From Algoriphagus resistens (GTDB lineage Bacteria; Bacteroidota; Bacteroidia; Cytophagales; Cyclobacteriaceae), in NCBI RefSeq assembly GCF_001442615.1, contig NZ_LMXN01000003.1:186001-250000 (forward strand): 64,000 nucleotides of DNA, written 5' to 3'. Within the stretch, counting starts at the first letter, position 1. The number at the start of each line of letters is the position of its first letter. This document shows positions 53,231-63,939 of the stretch, in pieces. The notes beneath the pieces were generated by a model. That model had not been told where the DNA came from. It saw only the letters and a list, made by a program, of their open reading frames with translations, and did no database searches. The translations under genes were made by a program, and so were the position numbers.

Positions 53231-56191
53231 ATGAGCAGTAAGCTTTGGAGAGTTTTCGCAGTTGGTATTATAGCTCTTACTTTTTCCTCCGGGAAACTCG
53301 ATGAATCATTAATGGTGGCGGATCCCTTATCCACCACCGACTCAATGGCCCAACTGAACTGGGTAGATTCTGTCTTCAACAGCCTGACATTTGAGGAGCG
53401 GTTAGGACAGCTTTTTATGGTGGCCGCTTATTCCAACAAGGATCAAAAACATGTAGATGAAATCAGTAACCTTATAAAAACAGAGAATCTTGGAGGGCTG
53501 ATTTTTTTCCAGGGCGGTCCGGACAGACAGGCTAGATTGACAAATTATTATCAGGCACAAGCCAAGACACCGCTTTTCATAGCTATGGATGCAGAATGGG
53601 GGATCAGTATGCGATTGGATTCTGTACCTGATTTTCCAAAGGCAATGACGTTGGGAGCGGTGCAAAACAATGATTTGGTATATGCCATGGGGAAAGAAAT
53701 GGCACGGCAGTTTAAGGAGCTTGGCATGCATATCAATTTTGCCCCCGTGGTGGATGTGAATTCAAATCCTGAAAACCCGGTGATCGGTTACAGGGCTTTT
53801 GGAGGAGATAGAGAGGTGGTGACTACACACGCGATTTCATACATGAATGGCCTGCAGGAAAACGGGGTGATAGCGAATGCCAAACATTTTCCAGGCCATG
53901 GGGATACTGAGGCTGACAGCCATTATTCGTTACCGGTAATCAAGAATCCGGAACAAAGGATATGGGATGTGGATTTGTATCCCTATCAGGAGCTTTTCAA
54001 AGAAAATCTCATGTCCGTCATGGTAGCCCACTTAAATGTGCCCAGCTTAGATGCTACCGGAAATATGGCAACGAGTCTTTCCAAAAAAGTAGTAACCGAC
54101 CTACTTCAAAACCGAATGAATTTTCAGGGCTTAATCTTCACTGATGCGCTAAATATGAAAGGTGTTGCGATAGCAAATGCTCCTGGAGAGGTAGATTTGA
54201 AAGCATTATTGGCTGGCAATGATGTATTGCTTTATTCTCAGGATGTAAAAAAAGCAAAAATGCTGATTAAAGCTTCTATTGCGGACGGAAGGATAACTGA
54301 GAGGGAAATAAATAGAAGAGTAAAGAAAGTGTTGCGTGCAAAATATTGGGCGGGACTGAATGAATACAAGCCAATTGACACCTATAAATTAGTGGAGAGA
54401 CTGGACACTCCCGAGACTAAAACTATCATTGAGGAATTGTATGCAGATGCGATGACTGTCGCGGTAAATAAGGATGATTTACTTCCCTTTCAATTTTTGG
54501 ATCTTACAAGTTTCGCAAGCCTGAGCATTGGAGATGAAGGCAAGAATTTTCAGAAATACCTAAGTAAATACGCAAAGTTTGAGCATTTCAGTATTGAAAA
54601 AGCAGCCAATGAGACTACTCACTTCAATACCATGAAACAGCTTGAAGACTATGATGTAGTGGTGGTGGGCCTGATGGGGGTTTCAAATAGCCCAAAAAGG
54701 AATTTTGGGATTTCTCCAAGTGACGTGCAGTTGATCAAAGATCTGGCAAAGCGTCAAAAAGTAGTGACGGTTCTTTTTGGAAATGCATATGCTGCGCAGC
54801 AATTAGATGGAATCGGAAATGTAGTTTTCGCCTATGAAAATAATTCTGTAACTCAAGAATTGGCTCCACAGATACTTTTTGGAGCCAGAGCTGCAAAAGG
54901 CATTTTGCCTGTAACGGTGAATGGAGAGTTTTCTCATGGGGTGGGAGGCTATCTGGCTCCGGCTAACAGACTTTCTTATGGCACTCCTGAAAGTGTGGGC
55001 CTAGATGGAAAGATATTGGATAAAATAGATGCGGTAGCCGAAAAAGCAATTAGAATTCAGGCTACCCCGGGAGCCAACGTATTGGTGGCAAAAGACGGAA
55101 AGGTAGTTTTTGAACGGTCTTATGGAAACTTAGAGTACAAACCTAGTCCTGCCATGAATTCTGAAACAGTGTTTGATTTGGCATCAATCACTAAAGTGTT
55201 GGCTACGACGCAGGCTGTGATGTTTCTAGAAAGCAGGGGGGAGTTGGATATGGGGAATTCATTGCAGGATTATTTGCCGGAACTCAAAGGCACAAACAAA
55301 GGAAAGATGGTTCTCAGTGATGTGATGGCACACGAGGCAGGCTTGGTGCCTTTTATTCCTTATTATGCGCGGACAGTAGAATCCGGCCAATGGCGAGGTG
55401 ATTATTATAAGCCAATGGCTGCTCCCGGTTTTACCAGACCGGTTTCCAATAACATGTTTGGGATGGATGCGCTTCGTGACAGCATCTGGCATTGGACGGT
55501 GGATTCGAAAATCACCCCGATACCCAGAGGAGCCAGCAAGCATAAATACGTGTATTCTGATCTTACCATGTACCTGATGCAAGCGGTGGTGGAACGTGTA
55601 GTGAATCAACCAATGGAGGCTTTCCTGGATCAGAACTTCTATGCTCCCCTGGGACTTACCACCTTGACTTTTAATCCGGCATTTAAAATGCCAATCGATA
55701 ATATCGCACCTACCGAAAATGACATCACTTGGAGAAAAAGACAAGTCCATGGATATGTTCATGACCAAGGGGCGGCCATGTTTGGAGGGGTTGCAGGTCA
55801 TGCCGGGCTATTTGGCAGGGCGAATGATCTGGCTGTAATGATGCAAATGATGCTAAACGGTGGAAGCTATGGCAATGTAAATCTTATACGTCCAGAGACA
55901 GTGAAGCAATTCACCAAAAACCAGTCCCGTCAAAGCCGCCGAGGATGGGGATGGGACAAGCCAAACGTGGAAGCGGGAAATGGGGGCTCTACGGGTGATC
56001 TGGCTCCTAAATCCACTTTTGGCCATACCGGATTCACAGGCACCTGTGTCTGGGCGGATCCTGACAATGATTTGATCTATGTATTCCTTTCCAATCGTAT
56101 CTATCCAGATGCGACGAATACCAAACTTTACAAAGAAAATATCAGAACAGAGATTCATGATATAATCTACGAGGCGATGGGGAAAAAATAG
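53231..56191 (+). CDS. GH3 beta-N-acetylhexosaminidase fused to a beta-lactamase-type serine hydrolase
   Basis: 986 residues with an N-terminal signal sequence (about 1-22). Residues ~45-400 are a GH3 domain of NagZ type: AKHFPGHGDTEADSH (217-231) with the catalytic His loop, and nucleophile D305 in GLIFTDALNMKG. Residues ~400-570 form the GH3 C-terminal alpha/beta region. Residues ~590-986 are a beta-lactamase/PBP-like domain with SxxK at S652-I-T-K655 (FDLASITK) and YSD in YVYSDLTMY as the YxN equivalent, then HTGFTG. Both halves point to cell-wall turnover in the periplasm or at the surface: GlcNAc removal and a D-Ala-type or ester hydrolysis. Convergent with the dehydratase gene. Confidence 0.93.
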   Translation: MSSKLWRVFAVGIIALTFSSGKLDESLMVADPLSTTDSMAQLNWVDSVFNSLTFEERLGQLFMVAAYSNKDQKHVDEISNLIKTENLGGLIFFQGGPDRQARLTNYYQAQAKTPLFIAMDAEWGISMRLDSVPDFPKAMTLGAVQNNDLVYAMGKEMARQFKELGMHINFAPVVDVNSNPENPVIGYRAFGGDREVVTTHAISYMNGLQENGVIANAKHFPGHGDTEADSHYSLPVIKNPEQRIWDVDLYPYQELFKENLMSVMVAHLNVPSLDATGNMATSLSKKVVTDLLQNRMNFQGLIFTDALNMKGVAIANAPGEVDLKALLAGNDVLLYSQDVKKAKMLIKASIADGRITEREINRRVKKVLRAKYWAGLNEYKPIDTYKLVERLDTPETKTIIEELYADAMTVAVNKDDLLPFQFLDLTSFASLSIGDEGKNFQKYLSKYAKFEHFSIEKAANETTHFNTMKQLEDYDVVVVGLMGVSNSPKRNFGISPSDVQLIKDLAKRQKVVTVLFGNAYAAQQLDGIGNVVFAYENNSVTQELAPQILFGARAAKGILPVTVNGEFSHGVGGYLAPANRLSYGTPESVGLDGKILDKIDAVAEKAIRIQATPGANVLVAKDGKVVFERSYGNLEYKPSPAMNSETVFDLASITKVLATTQAVMFLESRGELDMGNSLQDYLPELKGTNKGKMVLSDVMAHEAGLVPFIPYYARTVESGQWRGDYYKPMAAPGFTRPVSNNMFGMDALRDSIWHWTVDSKITPIPRGASKHKYVYSDLTMYLMQAVVERVVNQPMEAFLDQNFYAPLGLTTLTFNPAFKMPIDNIAPTENDITWRKRQVHGYVHDQGAAMFGGVAGHAGLFGRANDLAVMMQMMLNGGSYGNVNLIRPETVKQFTKNQSRQSRRGWGWDKPNVEAGNGGSTGDLAPKSTFGHTGFTGTCVWADPDNDLIYVFLSNRIYPDATNTKLYKENIRTEIHDIIYEAMGKK

Positions 56192-56197
56192 AATTGA

Positions 56198-57148
56198 TCA
56201 GAAAGGAAGCCTTTCCAAATCTACATTACCTCCGGAAAGAATGATTCCGACTTTTTTGCCCCTGAATCGATCTTGATTTGCCAATAAAGCGGCTAAGGGA
56301 ACAGCGCATGACGGTTCTACAACGATCTTCATTCGCTCATAGATCAGTCGCATTGCATCTATTATCTGTGAATCCGAGACTAACAGTATGTCAGAAACGT
56401 AGGTTTGAATTAATTTAAAATTCCATGCGCCCAGTGAAGTACGTAATCCATCGGCGATGGTATTTGGAGAAGTTTGAGGGATCAATTTGTTTGCATAGAA
56501 AGATTGAAAAGCATCGTCAGCACCTTGTGGTTCTGTACCGATTATCTCAATTCCCGGACTTAGGTATTGTGCTGCTAAAGAAGTACCTCCAAGTAAGCCG
56601 CCCCCGCCAACAGGAGCCAGAATGACATCTAAATCTTCTTGATCCTCGATCAGCTCCAATGCACATGTCGCTTGACCTTCTATTACATCCATATTGTCGT
56701 AAGGAGGGATAAAAGTTGCCCCTGTCTTTTTAACAGTTTCTTCCAGAGCTGTTTCCCGGGCTTTGAGGGTTGGTTCACATTCTATAATAATTCCACCATA
56801 ACCTTTCACGGCCTTCTTTTTAATTTCTGGAGCATTGGAAGGCATGACGATGTAGGAAGGGATTCCTGCCACAGTGGCGGCCCTTGCCAACGCCGCAGCA
56901 TGATTTCCGCTGCTGTGCGTCGCTACTCCTTTTGACTTCTGAGCTTCTTTGAGTTTCATAACTGCATTTGCAGCTCCCCTGGCTTTGAAAGCCCCAACTT
57001 TTTGGAAATTTTCACACTTAAAAACCACCTCACAACCCGCAATCTCATTTATGGCCGACGAAGTCATAATTGGCGTACGGTGTATAAATGGCTGGATGCG
57101 CTTATGCGCAGCTTCAATAGCTGCAAGAGAGGGGAAGGTAGTTTTCAT
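56198..57148 (-). CDS. Threonine/serine dehydratase, catabolic (PLP fold type II)
   Basis: 316 residues. PLP lysine in VGAFKARGAANAV, phosphate-binding GGGGLLGG and SSGNHAAALA. No C-terminal ACT regulatory domain, so it is the short catabolic type (TdcB or serine racemase-like) rather than the biosynthetic IlvA. Deaminates threonine or serine to the oxoacid; racemase activity cannot be excluded. Stops 7 bp from the convergent GH3 gene. Confidence 0.9.
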   Translation of the reverse strand: MKTTFPSLAAIEAAHKRIQPFIHRTPIMTSSAINEIAGCEVVFKCENFQKVGAFKARGAANAVMKLKEAQKSKGVATHSSGNHAAALARAATVAGIPSYIVMPSNAPEIKKKAVKGYGGIIIECEPTLKARETALEETVKKTGATFIPPYDNMDVIEGQATCALELIEDQEDLDVILAPVGGGGLLGGTSLAAQYLSPGIEIIGTEPQGADDAFQSFYANKLIPQTSPNTIADGLRTSLGAWNFKLIQTYVSDILLVSDSQIIDAMRLIYERMKIVVEPSCAVPLAALLANQDRFRGKKVGIILSGGNVDLERLPF

Positions 57149-57217
57149 GGCTTGAAATTAGCATAAAATGAGATTGAGTAGGCTAGATTTACCATATGAT
57201 ATTTCTACCTTCCAGTC

Positions 57218-57886
57218 ATGAATTGGAATGAAATTGAATTTTTCCCAGTCATGGGAGAGAAGTTGAATCATCAGAACACTATTGCGTTGGATTTTAGCCC
57301 CAACAACCCTGATTTGATGAACTTGGATTTGTCGAGTACCACAGTATTTGATGAATATGTGGCTCAGCAAATAAAAAAATCAGGGCTTAAATATGGGATA
57401 GGTGGCTACCTTGAGCATAGAGCTATTTATCGCCGAAGCCCTGTTTTTGGGATAGAAGAGGCGGATTTCAGGAATATTCATCTCGGTATTGATATTTGGA
57501 CAGAAGCGGGGGCACCTCTTTACTGCCATTTCGATGGAATTATCCATAGTTTTCGGGACAATGCAGGTTTTGGAAACTATGGAGCCACTATTATCCTTGA
57601 ACATGAACTCTTTTCAAGGAAGTTATATTCGCTGTACGGCCATCTCTTTTTGTCAGACCTCACTAATCTCAAACTGGGTCAAGTAGTGAAACCGGGAGAC
57701 TTGCTTGCTCATATAGGACCCTTTCCTGAAAACGGAGATTGGCCTCCACACTTACATTTTCAGCTGATGTGGGATTTAATGGGGAATGTTGGTGACTTTC
57801 CCGGCGTATGTTCTACGCGGGAAATTGGTAACTATGTGGCTAACTGCCCGGATCCCAATTTGATTTTGAGAAGCGAGGTCATTTAA
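57218..57886 (+). CDS. M23-family peptidase-like protein without signal peptide
   Basis: 222 residues. LytM-type zinc site: H88 and D92 (IHLGIDIW), H142 (LYGHLF) and H178-x-H180 (PPHLHFQ). No signal peptide or membrane segment, unusual for a peptidoglycan endopeptidase, so the substrate may be cytoplasmic or the protein may have another role. Its TAA stop shares a TTAA with the coaX stop on the other strand. Divergent from the dehydratase gene. Confidence 0.85.
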   Translation: MNWNEIEFFPVMGEKLNHQNTIALDFSPNNPDLMNLDLSSTTVFDEYVAQQIKKSGLKYGIGGYLEHRAIYRRSPVFGIEEADFRNIHLGIDIWTEAGAPLYCHFDGIIHSFRDNAGFGNYGATIILEHELFSRKLYSLYGHLFLSDLTNLKLGQVVKPGDLLAHIGPFPENGDWPPHLHFQLMWDLMGNVGDFPGVCSTREIGNYVANCPDPNLILRSEVI

Positions 57887-58653
57887 GTGTTGGCTAGTGT
57901 GATTAATCGCAATCCTTCCAGCGTAAGGTTTCGATCCGTTTCGTCAAATACGGCCTCCAGAGGCGTAAGTATTTCGGCTAATCCTCCTGTGGCAATTACC
58001 GTAAATTCAAGTTTGGTTTCTTTTTTAATGGTCTCAATCATTCCTTTTACCAAACTCGTATAACCATAAAGCACTCCTGCTTGAATCGCATGAATTGTAT
58101 TTTTGCCAAGTGCAGATTTTGGAAGCTTTAGGGGCACATCAGGGAGTTTTGAAGTGTTTGTGAAAAGTGATTTTATCGCAGTTTTAAGTCCTGGGACAAT
58201 ATTTACACCTAGTATTTCGCCTGTATGATCTACCGCGGTGAAGGTGAGGGCTGTTCCAAAATCCACCACCATTAACGGGGTTCTGTATTTTGAGAAGCCA
58301 GCCATGACATTACACATCAGATCTGTTCCTATTTCATTTGGTCGAAGACTTCTGATCGGAAGTTTTTTAAAACTTGCCGGAGAAACCAAGTACGGCTGGG
58401 TTCCAAAGTAATTTTCACAAAATTGAAAAATCTGCTCATTTATCTCAGGAACTACTGAGCTAAAACCAATTTGCTTTATATCACCCGGGCTGATATCGTG
58501 CTCCAAAAAATAAAGGGGCACTTTTTTATGGAGTTGTGCTGCGAATTTGGAAGTATGAGTTTCTATCCGAAAGTGGTTCTTCCAGGTTTTCTTCACTCCA
58601 TCATTCAGTGCAAAAACCACATTGGAATTGCCTGCATCGATTGCTAAAAACAT
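57883..58653 (-). CDS. coaX: Type III pantothenate kinase
   Basis: 256 residues of the ASKHA fold. The N-terminal phosphate loop LAIDAGNSNVVFAL, GTDLMCNVMAG, VVDFGTALTFTAVD, and IVPGLKTAIKSLF with TSKLPDVPLK are the CoaX signature. Performs the first step of CoA synthesis from pantothenate. Divergent from the GNAT gene and convergent with the M23 gene, with overlapping stops. Confidence 0.95.
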   Translation of the reverse strand: MFLAIDAGNSNVVFALNDGVKKTWKNHFRIETHTSKFAAQLHKKVPLYFLEHDISPGDIKQIGFSSVVPEINEQIFQFCENYFGTQPYLVSPASFKKLPIRSLRPNEIGTDLMCNVMAGFSKYRTPLMVVDFGTALTFTAVDHTGEILGVNIVPGLKTAIKSLFTNTSKLPDVPLKLPKSALGKNTIHAIQAGVLYGYTSLVKGMIETIKKETKLEFTVIATGGLAEILTPLEAVFDETDRNLTLEGLRLITLANT

Positions 58654-58715
58654 TGTTTCTCAGATTTGATTAAATTAGCCTTTCCCAAAATTAAACGGTT
58701 TTATAAACTTTGAAC

Positions 58716-59192
58716 ATGTACACGCTAAGAGAAGGAAAAATCGAGGATTTGCCTCGTATATTGGAATTGATAAATGAATTGGCGCTCTACGAAAAAGCAC
58801 CTGAGCAAGTGACTAATACACTTGAAATGATGGAGAAAGACGGATTTGGCGAAAATCCAGTCTTCGGGACCTTTCTATGTGTAAAAGATGAGACATCCCA
58901 GATCGTTGGCCTCGCTATTTACTATTACCGCTACAGTACCTGGAAAGGAAGGAGAATTTATTTGGAAGACCTTGTGGTCACCCAGTCGGAGAGGGGTAAT
59001 GGTGCCGGAAAATTGCTTTTTGATCGAATTATGAAAAAAGGTCTGGAAGAAAATTGCACAGGAATGATGTGGCAAGTACTGGATTGGAATGAGCCTGCTA
59101 TCAATTTTTATAGAAAATATGGTGCCACCCTAGAGGCTGGATGGCTGAATGCGCATCTCCAAGACTACGAAATCAAGCAAATTCTTGATTAG
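58716..59192 (+). CDS. GNAT-family N-acetyltransferase (diamine acetyltransferase-like)
   Basis: 158 residues from ATG 58716; the longest frame begins two codons earlier at TTG. The acetyl-CoA binding motif A is VTQSERGNGAGKLLF, followed by GMMWQVLDWNEPAINFYRKYGA. Best resembles spermidine/spermine or diamine acetyltransferases (IYLEDLVVT, WNEPAINFY). Substrate not provable. A near-consensus -7 element (AAACTTTG, 58705-58712) lies 3 bp upstream of the ATG. Confidence 0.9.
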   Translation: MYTLREGKIEDLPRILELINELALYEKAPEQVTNTLEMMEKDGFGENPVFGTFLCVKDETSQIVGLAIYYYRYSTWKGRRIYLEDLVVTQSERGNGAGKLLFDRIMKKGLEENCTGMMWQVLDWNEPAINFYRKYGATLEAGWLNAHLQDYEIKQILD

Positions 59193-59394
59193 GAAATAGC
59201 GTTACTTAGAATGAATTAACGAAATAGCTATGACTCACGCTTGGAAAATGTCATTTGAAGGAGCAGAGGATGAGTCCATTCTCAGGCGGTGATTCCTATT
59301 ATTTTTTCAAGAGACTGTTGGGGAGGTCCGTTTAGAGGTGAATTCATAGAATTGAAAATTGGAAGATTACAAAATCTGAAAATCCCTATAAAGC

Positions 59395-59423
59395 AAAGAG
59401 GCCGGCGATTGCCGGTCTCTTTT
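59395..59423. terminator. Bidirectional terminator between the GNAT and guaB genes
   Basis: AAAGAG (59395-59400) pairs with CTCTTT (59417-59422) and CCGGC (59402-59406) with GCCGG (59411-59415), with a GATT loop and one G-T wobble. T-rich on both sides. The rest of the gap 59193-59459 shows nothing. Confidence 0.75.
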
Positions 59424-59459
59424 GTTACTCTAATACTTCTTCTGTACGTTAATTCTGAA

Positions 59460-60962
<1,503 letters not shown>

Positions 60963-60974
60963 CTATTTGCCCGT

Positions 60975-61003
60975 CAAAGTTACACACAAAATTCAATGCC
61001 AAA
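60975..61003 (-). promoter_or_regulatory. guaB promoter (-33/-7)
   Basis: On the minus strand TAACTTTG (60975-60982) matches TAnnTTTG, with TTTG (61000-61003) 17 bp upstream. This is the clearest full promoter in the window. The start site would be about 30 bp before the ATG. Confidence 0.7.
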
Positions 61004-61157
61004 CTAATGTGCTCCAAAATAAATTTGGGAATAGGCTCTATTTCCTCCTAAAACCAACTTTTAGGATGCAGGATAATTATGTGATAAAATAAAAGTGGAT
61101 TTCCCTACACGTACCTATTTCGCAAAATTCAAGATTACGATAAAGAACTTGCTGTTT

Positions 61158-62345
61158 CTACTTCTTCTGAAGTCTAGCGATGTAGAAGCCATCAAAGCCG
61201 CTTTCCTGAGCCAAAACTTTCTGATCCTCCAATAATTCAAAGTCTTTTCCTGCCTCACTGGCCAAGAATTTGGCGATTTGATCCTGATTTTCAGATGGCA
61301 GAATACTACAAGTAGCATAAACCATCTGACCACCTGGCTTTACCATGGATGGATAACTTTGGAGGATTTCCTGTTGCGTCTGACGCACTTTCTCGATAGA
61401 TTCTTCACTTAGTTTCCATTTAGTGTCAGGGTTTCTGCGAAGAACACCCAGTCCGGAACAAGGAACATCCAATAGCAATCTGTCAGCTGTTTCTTTCATT
61501 CTTTTGATTGTCTTGGATCCTTCAATCACTTTGCGTTCAATGATGGAAACACCATCTCGTCGAGCTCTAAGTTTGGTTTGTTGAAGTTTCCATTCTTCCA
61601 CATCCATGGAAAGGACCTTTCCTTTGTTTTGCATTAGAGCGGCGATATGCAGGGATTTTCCCCCAGCACCGGCGCAGGCATCTATTACTCTCATCCCAGG
61701 CTCCACGGCCAATGCTGCAGCCACCAACTGGGAGGAAGCGTCCTGTACTTCAAACATCCCTTCTTTAAAAGCAGGATGGCGGAATACATTGGTACGCTCA
61801 TCTAGAATCAAGGCATCCGGATAGCCTTTAATGATATGTGTATGAATATTGTCTTCGGCCAGTCTGTTTTTCAGACGCTCACGGGTAGTTTTCAGCGTAT
61901 TTACACGCAAGACCACTTGCGCTTCCTGATTCAAACTGTGGATTTCAGCTTCCCACTTTTCACCCAATTCCTTTTTCCCAAGATCAAAAAGCCAATCTGG
62001 CACAGATTCCAACTTAGCCGGATCATCCAATTTCTCATACTTCTCCTTGAGTTTGCCAGGATTGATTTTGGCGAATTCTTCCCAAGGCGGGAGGCTATGC
62101 CCCTGCATCAACCAATACGTTCCAAAAAGATCATAAGGCTCTTTGCTAGGGCTCAAATAGTTGATCAGGCGCCACCAACGAACCATCTCATAAGTAGTCT
62201 CCGCAATGAAGGATCTATCACGAGCTCCCCATTTTGGGTTTGACTTTAAGGTACGCTCGATCACTTTATCGGCATATTGACCTTCTTCAAAAATGGCTTC
62301 AAGTGCAGTATGCACTCCACGGATAGTATTATTGTGTAGCTTCAT
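61158..62345 (-). CDS. RsmB/NOL1-type rRNA cytosine-C5 methyltransferase
   Basis: 395 residues. N-terminal NusB-like helical domain (1-~130), then the Sun/NOL1 catalytic domain: SAM motif I IDACAGAGGKSLH (221-233), acidic SMDVEEWK, motif IV DVPCSGLGVLRRNPD with C296, and the nucleophile C346 in YATCSILPSENQ. Resembles RsmB (16S rRNA C967). Divergent from prmC, with a promoter in the 150-bp gap. Confidence 0.92.
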   Translation of the reverse strand: MKLHNNTIRGVHTALEAIFEEGQYADKVIERTLKSNPKWGARDRSFIAETTYEMVRWWRLINYLSPSKEPYDLFGTYWLMQGHSLPPWEEFAKINPGKLKEKYEKLDDPAKLESVPDWLFDLGKKELGEKWEAEIHSLNQEAQVVLRVNTLKTTRERLKNRLAEDNIHTHIIKGYPDALILDERTNVFRHPAFKEGMFEVQDASSQLVAAALAVEPGMRVIDACAGAGGKSLHIAALMQNKGKVLSMDVEEWKLQQTKLRARRDGVSIIERKVIEGSKTIKRMKETADRLLLDVPCSGLGVLRRNPDTKWKLSEESIEKVRQTQQEILQSYPSMVKPGGQMVYATCSILPSENQDQIAKFLASEAGKDFELLEDQKVLAQESGFDGFYIARLQKK

Positions 62346-62362
62346 GGGAGATTAATTCTTCA

Positions 62363-62370
62363 CAAAGGTA
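62363..62370 (-). promoter_or_regulatory. -7 element of the RsmB-like gene
   Basis: TACCTTTG on the minus strand fits TAnnTTTG, 17 bp before the ATG at 62345. No clear -33 element. Confidence 0.45.
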
Positions 62371-62469
62371 GTTTTTCTTTCTGAGTCTGTCAGAGTGAGA
62401 TTTAAAAAGGGGTGCAAACCTTCCCTTAGGAATCCGATCTTAGTTTCAAAATCGTAATGTTGGTTTTGA

Positions 62470-62477
62470 TAACTTTG
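62470..62477 (+). promoter_or_regulatory. prmC -7 element
   Basis: TAACTTTG followed by C fits TAnnTTTGY, 18 bp before ATG 62496. It lies downstream of the longest-frame start 62457, which it therefore excludes. Confidence 0.55.
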
Positions 62478-62495
62478 CGTTTTAACTGTTCAGCT

Positions 62496-63335
62496 ATGCC
62501 AACCTTTCAAAAGCTTATGTCTTCTTGGGCAGACAACCTTGACATTTACGACAAACAAGAATCCGAATCACTGGTAAGCTGGTTATTTGAGCATCATCTG
62601 GGATGGAAAAGAAGTGATAGTTTGAATAAAGCTGACCCAGCTTCATTTCCTCCGAAAATGTTTAAAGATTTTGAGAGAATGAAATCTGGAGAACCTATTC
62701 AGTATATTCTTGGGAAAGGCCCATTTTACGGGAGAGAATTTCTGGTAGCTCCAGCTACCTTAATTCCTAGAAATGAAACCGAAGAGTTGGTTCACTTGAT
62801 CATCAAAGAAAATCGTGTGGCTGGATTAAAAATTCTGGACGTAGGCACGGGCACAGGTTGTATTCCGATTACCCTGGCTTTGGAAATGGCTAACTCTGAA
62901 GTCTTTGCAGTAGATATTTCTGAAGAAGCATTAGAGATCGCCAGACAAAACTCAGATTTGCTAGGTGCAAATGTGATTTTTTCCACGTGTGATATTCTTA
63001 CCCAAGTGCCAGAAGTAAGTAACTTGGACATTTTGGTAAGCAATCCTCCGTATATTCCTGTTCAGCAGAAAAATCAAATGCAGAAAAATGTGTTGGATTT
63101 TGAGCCTGAGTTAGCTCTTTTCGTAAGTGATGAGAATCCTTTGATTTTTTACAGGACTATAGCAGAAAAGGGAAAACAACTGCTGAAGCCTGGCGGGAAA
63201 CTTTATTTTGAAATCAATGAAAAATACGGAAAAGAGGTTGCTGATTTGCTACAGGAGCTTGGCTATTTAGAAGTAAAAGTACTGAAGGATTTGAATGGGA
63301 AGGATAGAATAGCGAAAGCTACTACAACTAGCTGA
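62496..63335 (+). CDS. prmC: Release factor glutamine N5-methyltransferase
   Basis: 279 residues from ATG 62496; an upstream in-frame start at 62457 lies before the -7 element. N-terminal helical domain with GEPIQYILGKGPFYGREFLV, PRNETEEL, motif I ILDVGTGTGCIPI (114-126), acidic VFAVDIS, and the glutamine-binding NPPY (183-186) with IPVQQKN. Methylates the GGQ glutamine of peptide release factors. Overlaps the convergent TPK-like gene by 8 bp at the 3' ends. Confidence 0.95.
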   Translation: MPTFQKLMSSWADNLDIYDKQESESLVSWLFEHHLGWKRSDSLNKADPASFPPKMFKDFERMKSGEPIQYILGKGPFYGREFLVAPATLIPRNETEELVHLIIKENRVAGLKILDVGTGTGCIPITLALEMANSEVFAVDISEEALEIARQNSDLLGANVIFSTCDILTQVPEVSNLDILVSNPPYIPVQQKNQMQKNVLDFEPELALFVSDENPLIFYRTIAEKGKQLLKPGGKLYFEINEKYGKEVADLLQELGYLEVKVLKDLNGKDRIAKATTTS

Positions 63336-63939
63336 TTTGTTCACCAATCCAAAAAGTTCCCGGCGCTTTAATAGTAGTAAATCCTTCTGGTACTTCCAGC
63401 ATGGTCGCGTAAGCAATAGGCAAAATTAATTCTCCGTTTTCATTTTGAATCTGCACCGGCATACCTTCTTTGCCATGAATATGTATAGTGCTTTCAGCAA
63501 ACCATTTTTTGAATTCCCCTGATTTAACAGGATAATACTTCCAGTCGTCATCCATGATTGTTAGATTCAATCCCTCATGTTTATCCTGAATATCAAGTGC
63601 ATCCAGATGTGAGATCCCTATCAGATGCACTGCTTTGTGCGCTGAAGACACTAGATAATCCAACCCAGTTTGCAGATAGTTTTCATGTACCGAAGTGATG
63701 AATTTCAGCGGATATTGCTCTTCCAGCAATTGCTGGTTTCCTTCCTGAAAAACATCAGATGCAAGGATAACATCAATTTTAATCCCCCAACTCAATAGTT
63801 GATCAACTGCCCCTTCACTGACAAGCACAGTAGGAACCCATTCCAGAAGCGGCGAAACCTGATCAAATCGAATTCCGGAAGTTCCTAAAATTAGCACCGC
63901 GGGTTCCTGTTGGTCTTTTACAAAATGATGTGAGGACAT
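63328..63939 (-). CDS. Thiamine pyrophosphokinase-like protein, catalytic motifs degenerate
   Basis: 203 residues. The N-terminal half resembles the TPK Rossmann-like domain: a hydrophobic strand, VLVSEGAVDQLLSWGIKIDVILASDV, where true TPKs have ADGGAN.L...GI.PD.I.GDFDS. The acidic DFDS loop that binds ATP and magnesium is not conserved (LASDVFQEGN). The C-terminal half is beta rich (IHIHGKEGMPVQIQ, TIKAPGTFWIGE), compatible with the TPK dimerisation beta sandwich. It may bind thiamine or nucleotide without kinase activity, or be an unrelated member of the fold. No gene in 63940-64000. Confidence 0.6.
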   Translation of the reverse strand: MSSHHFVKDQQEPAVLILGTSGIRFDQVSPLLEWVPTVLVSEGAVDQLLSWGIKIDVILASDVFQEGNQQLLEEQYPLKFITSVHENYLQTGLDYLVSSAHKAVHLIGISHLDALDIQDKHEGLNLTIMDDDWKYYPVKSGEFKKWFAESTIHIHGKEGMPVQIQNENGELILPIAYATMLEVPEGFTTIKAPGTFWIGEQIS

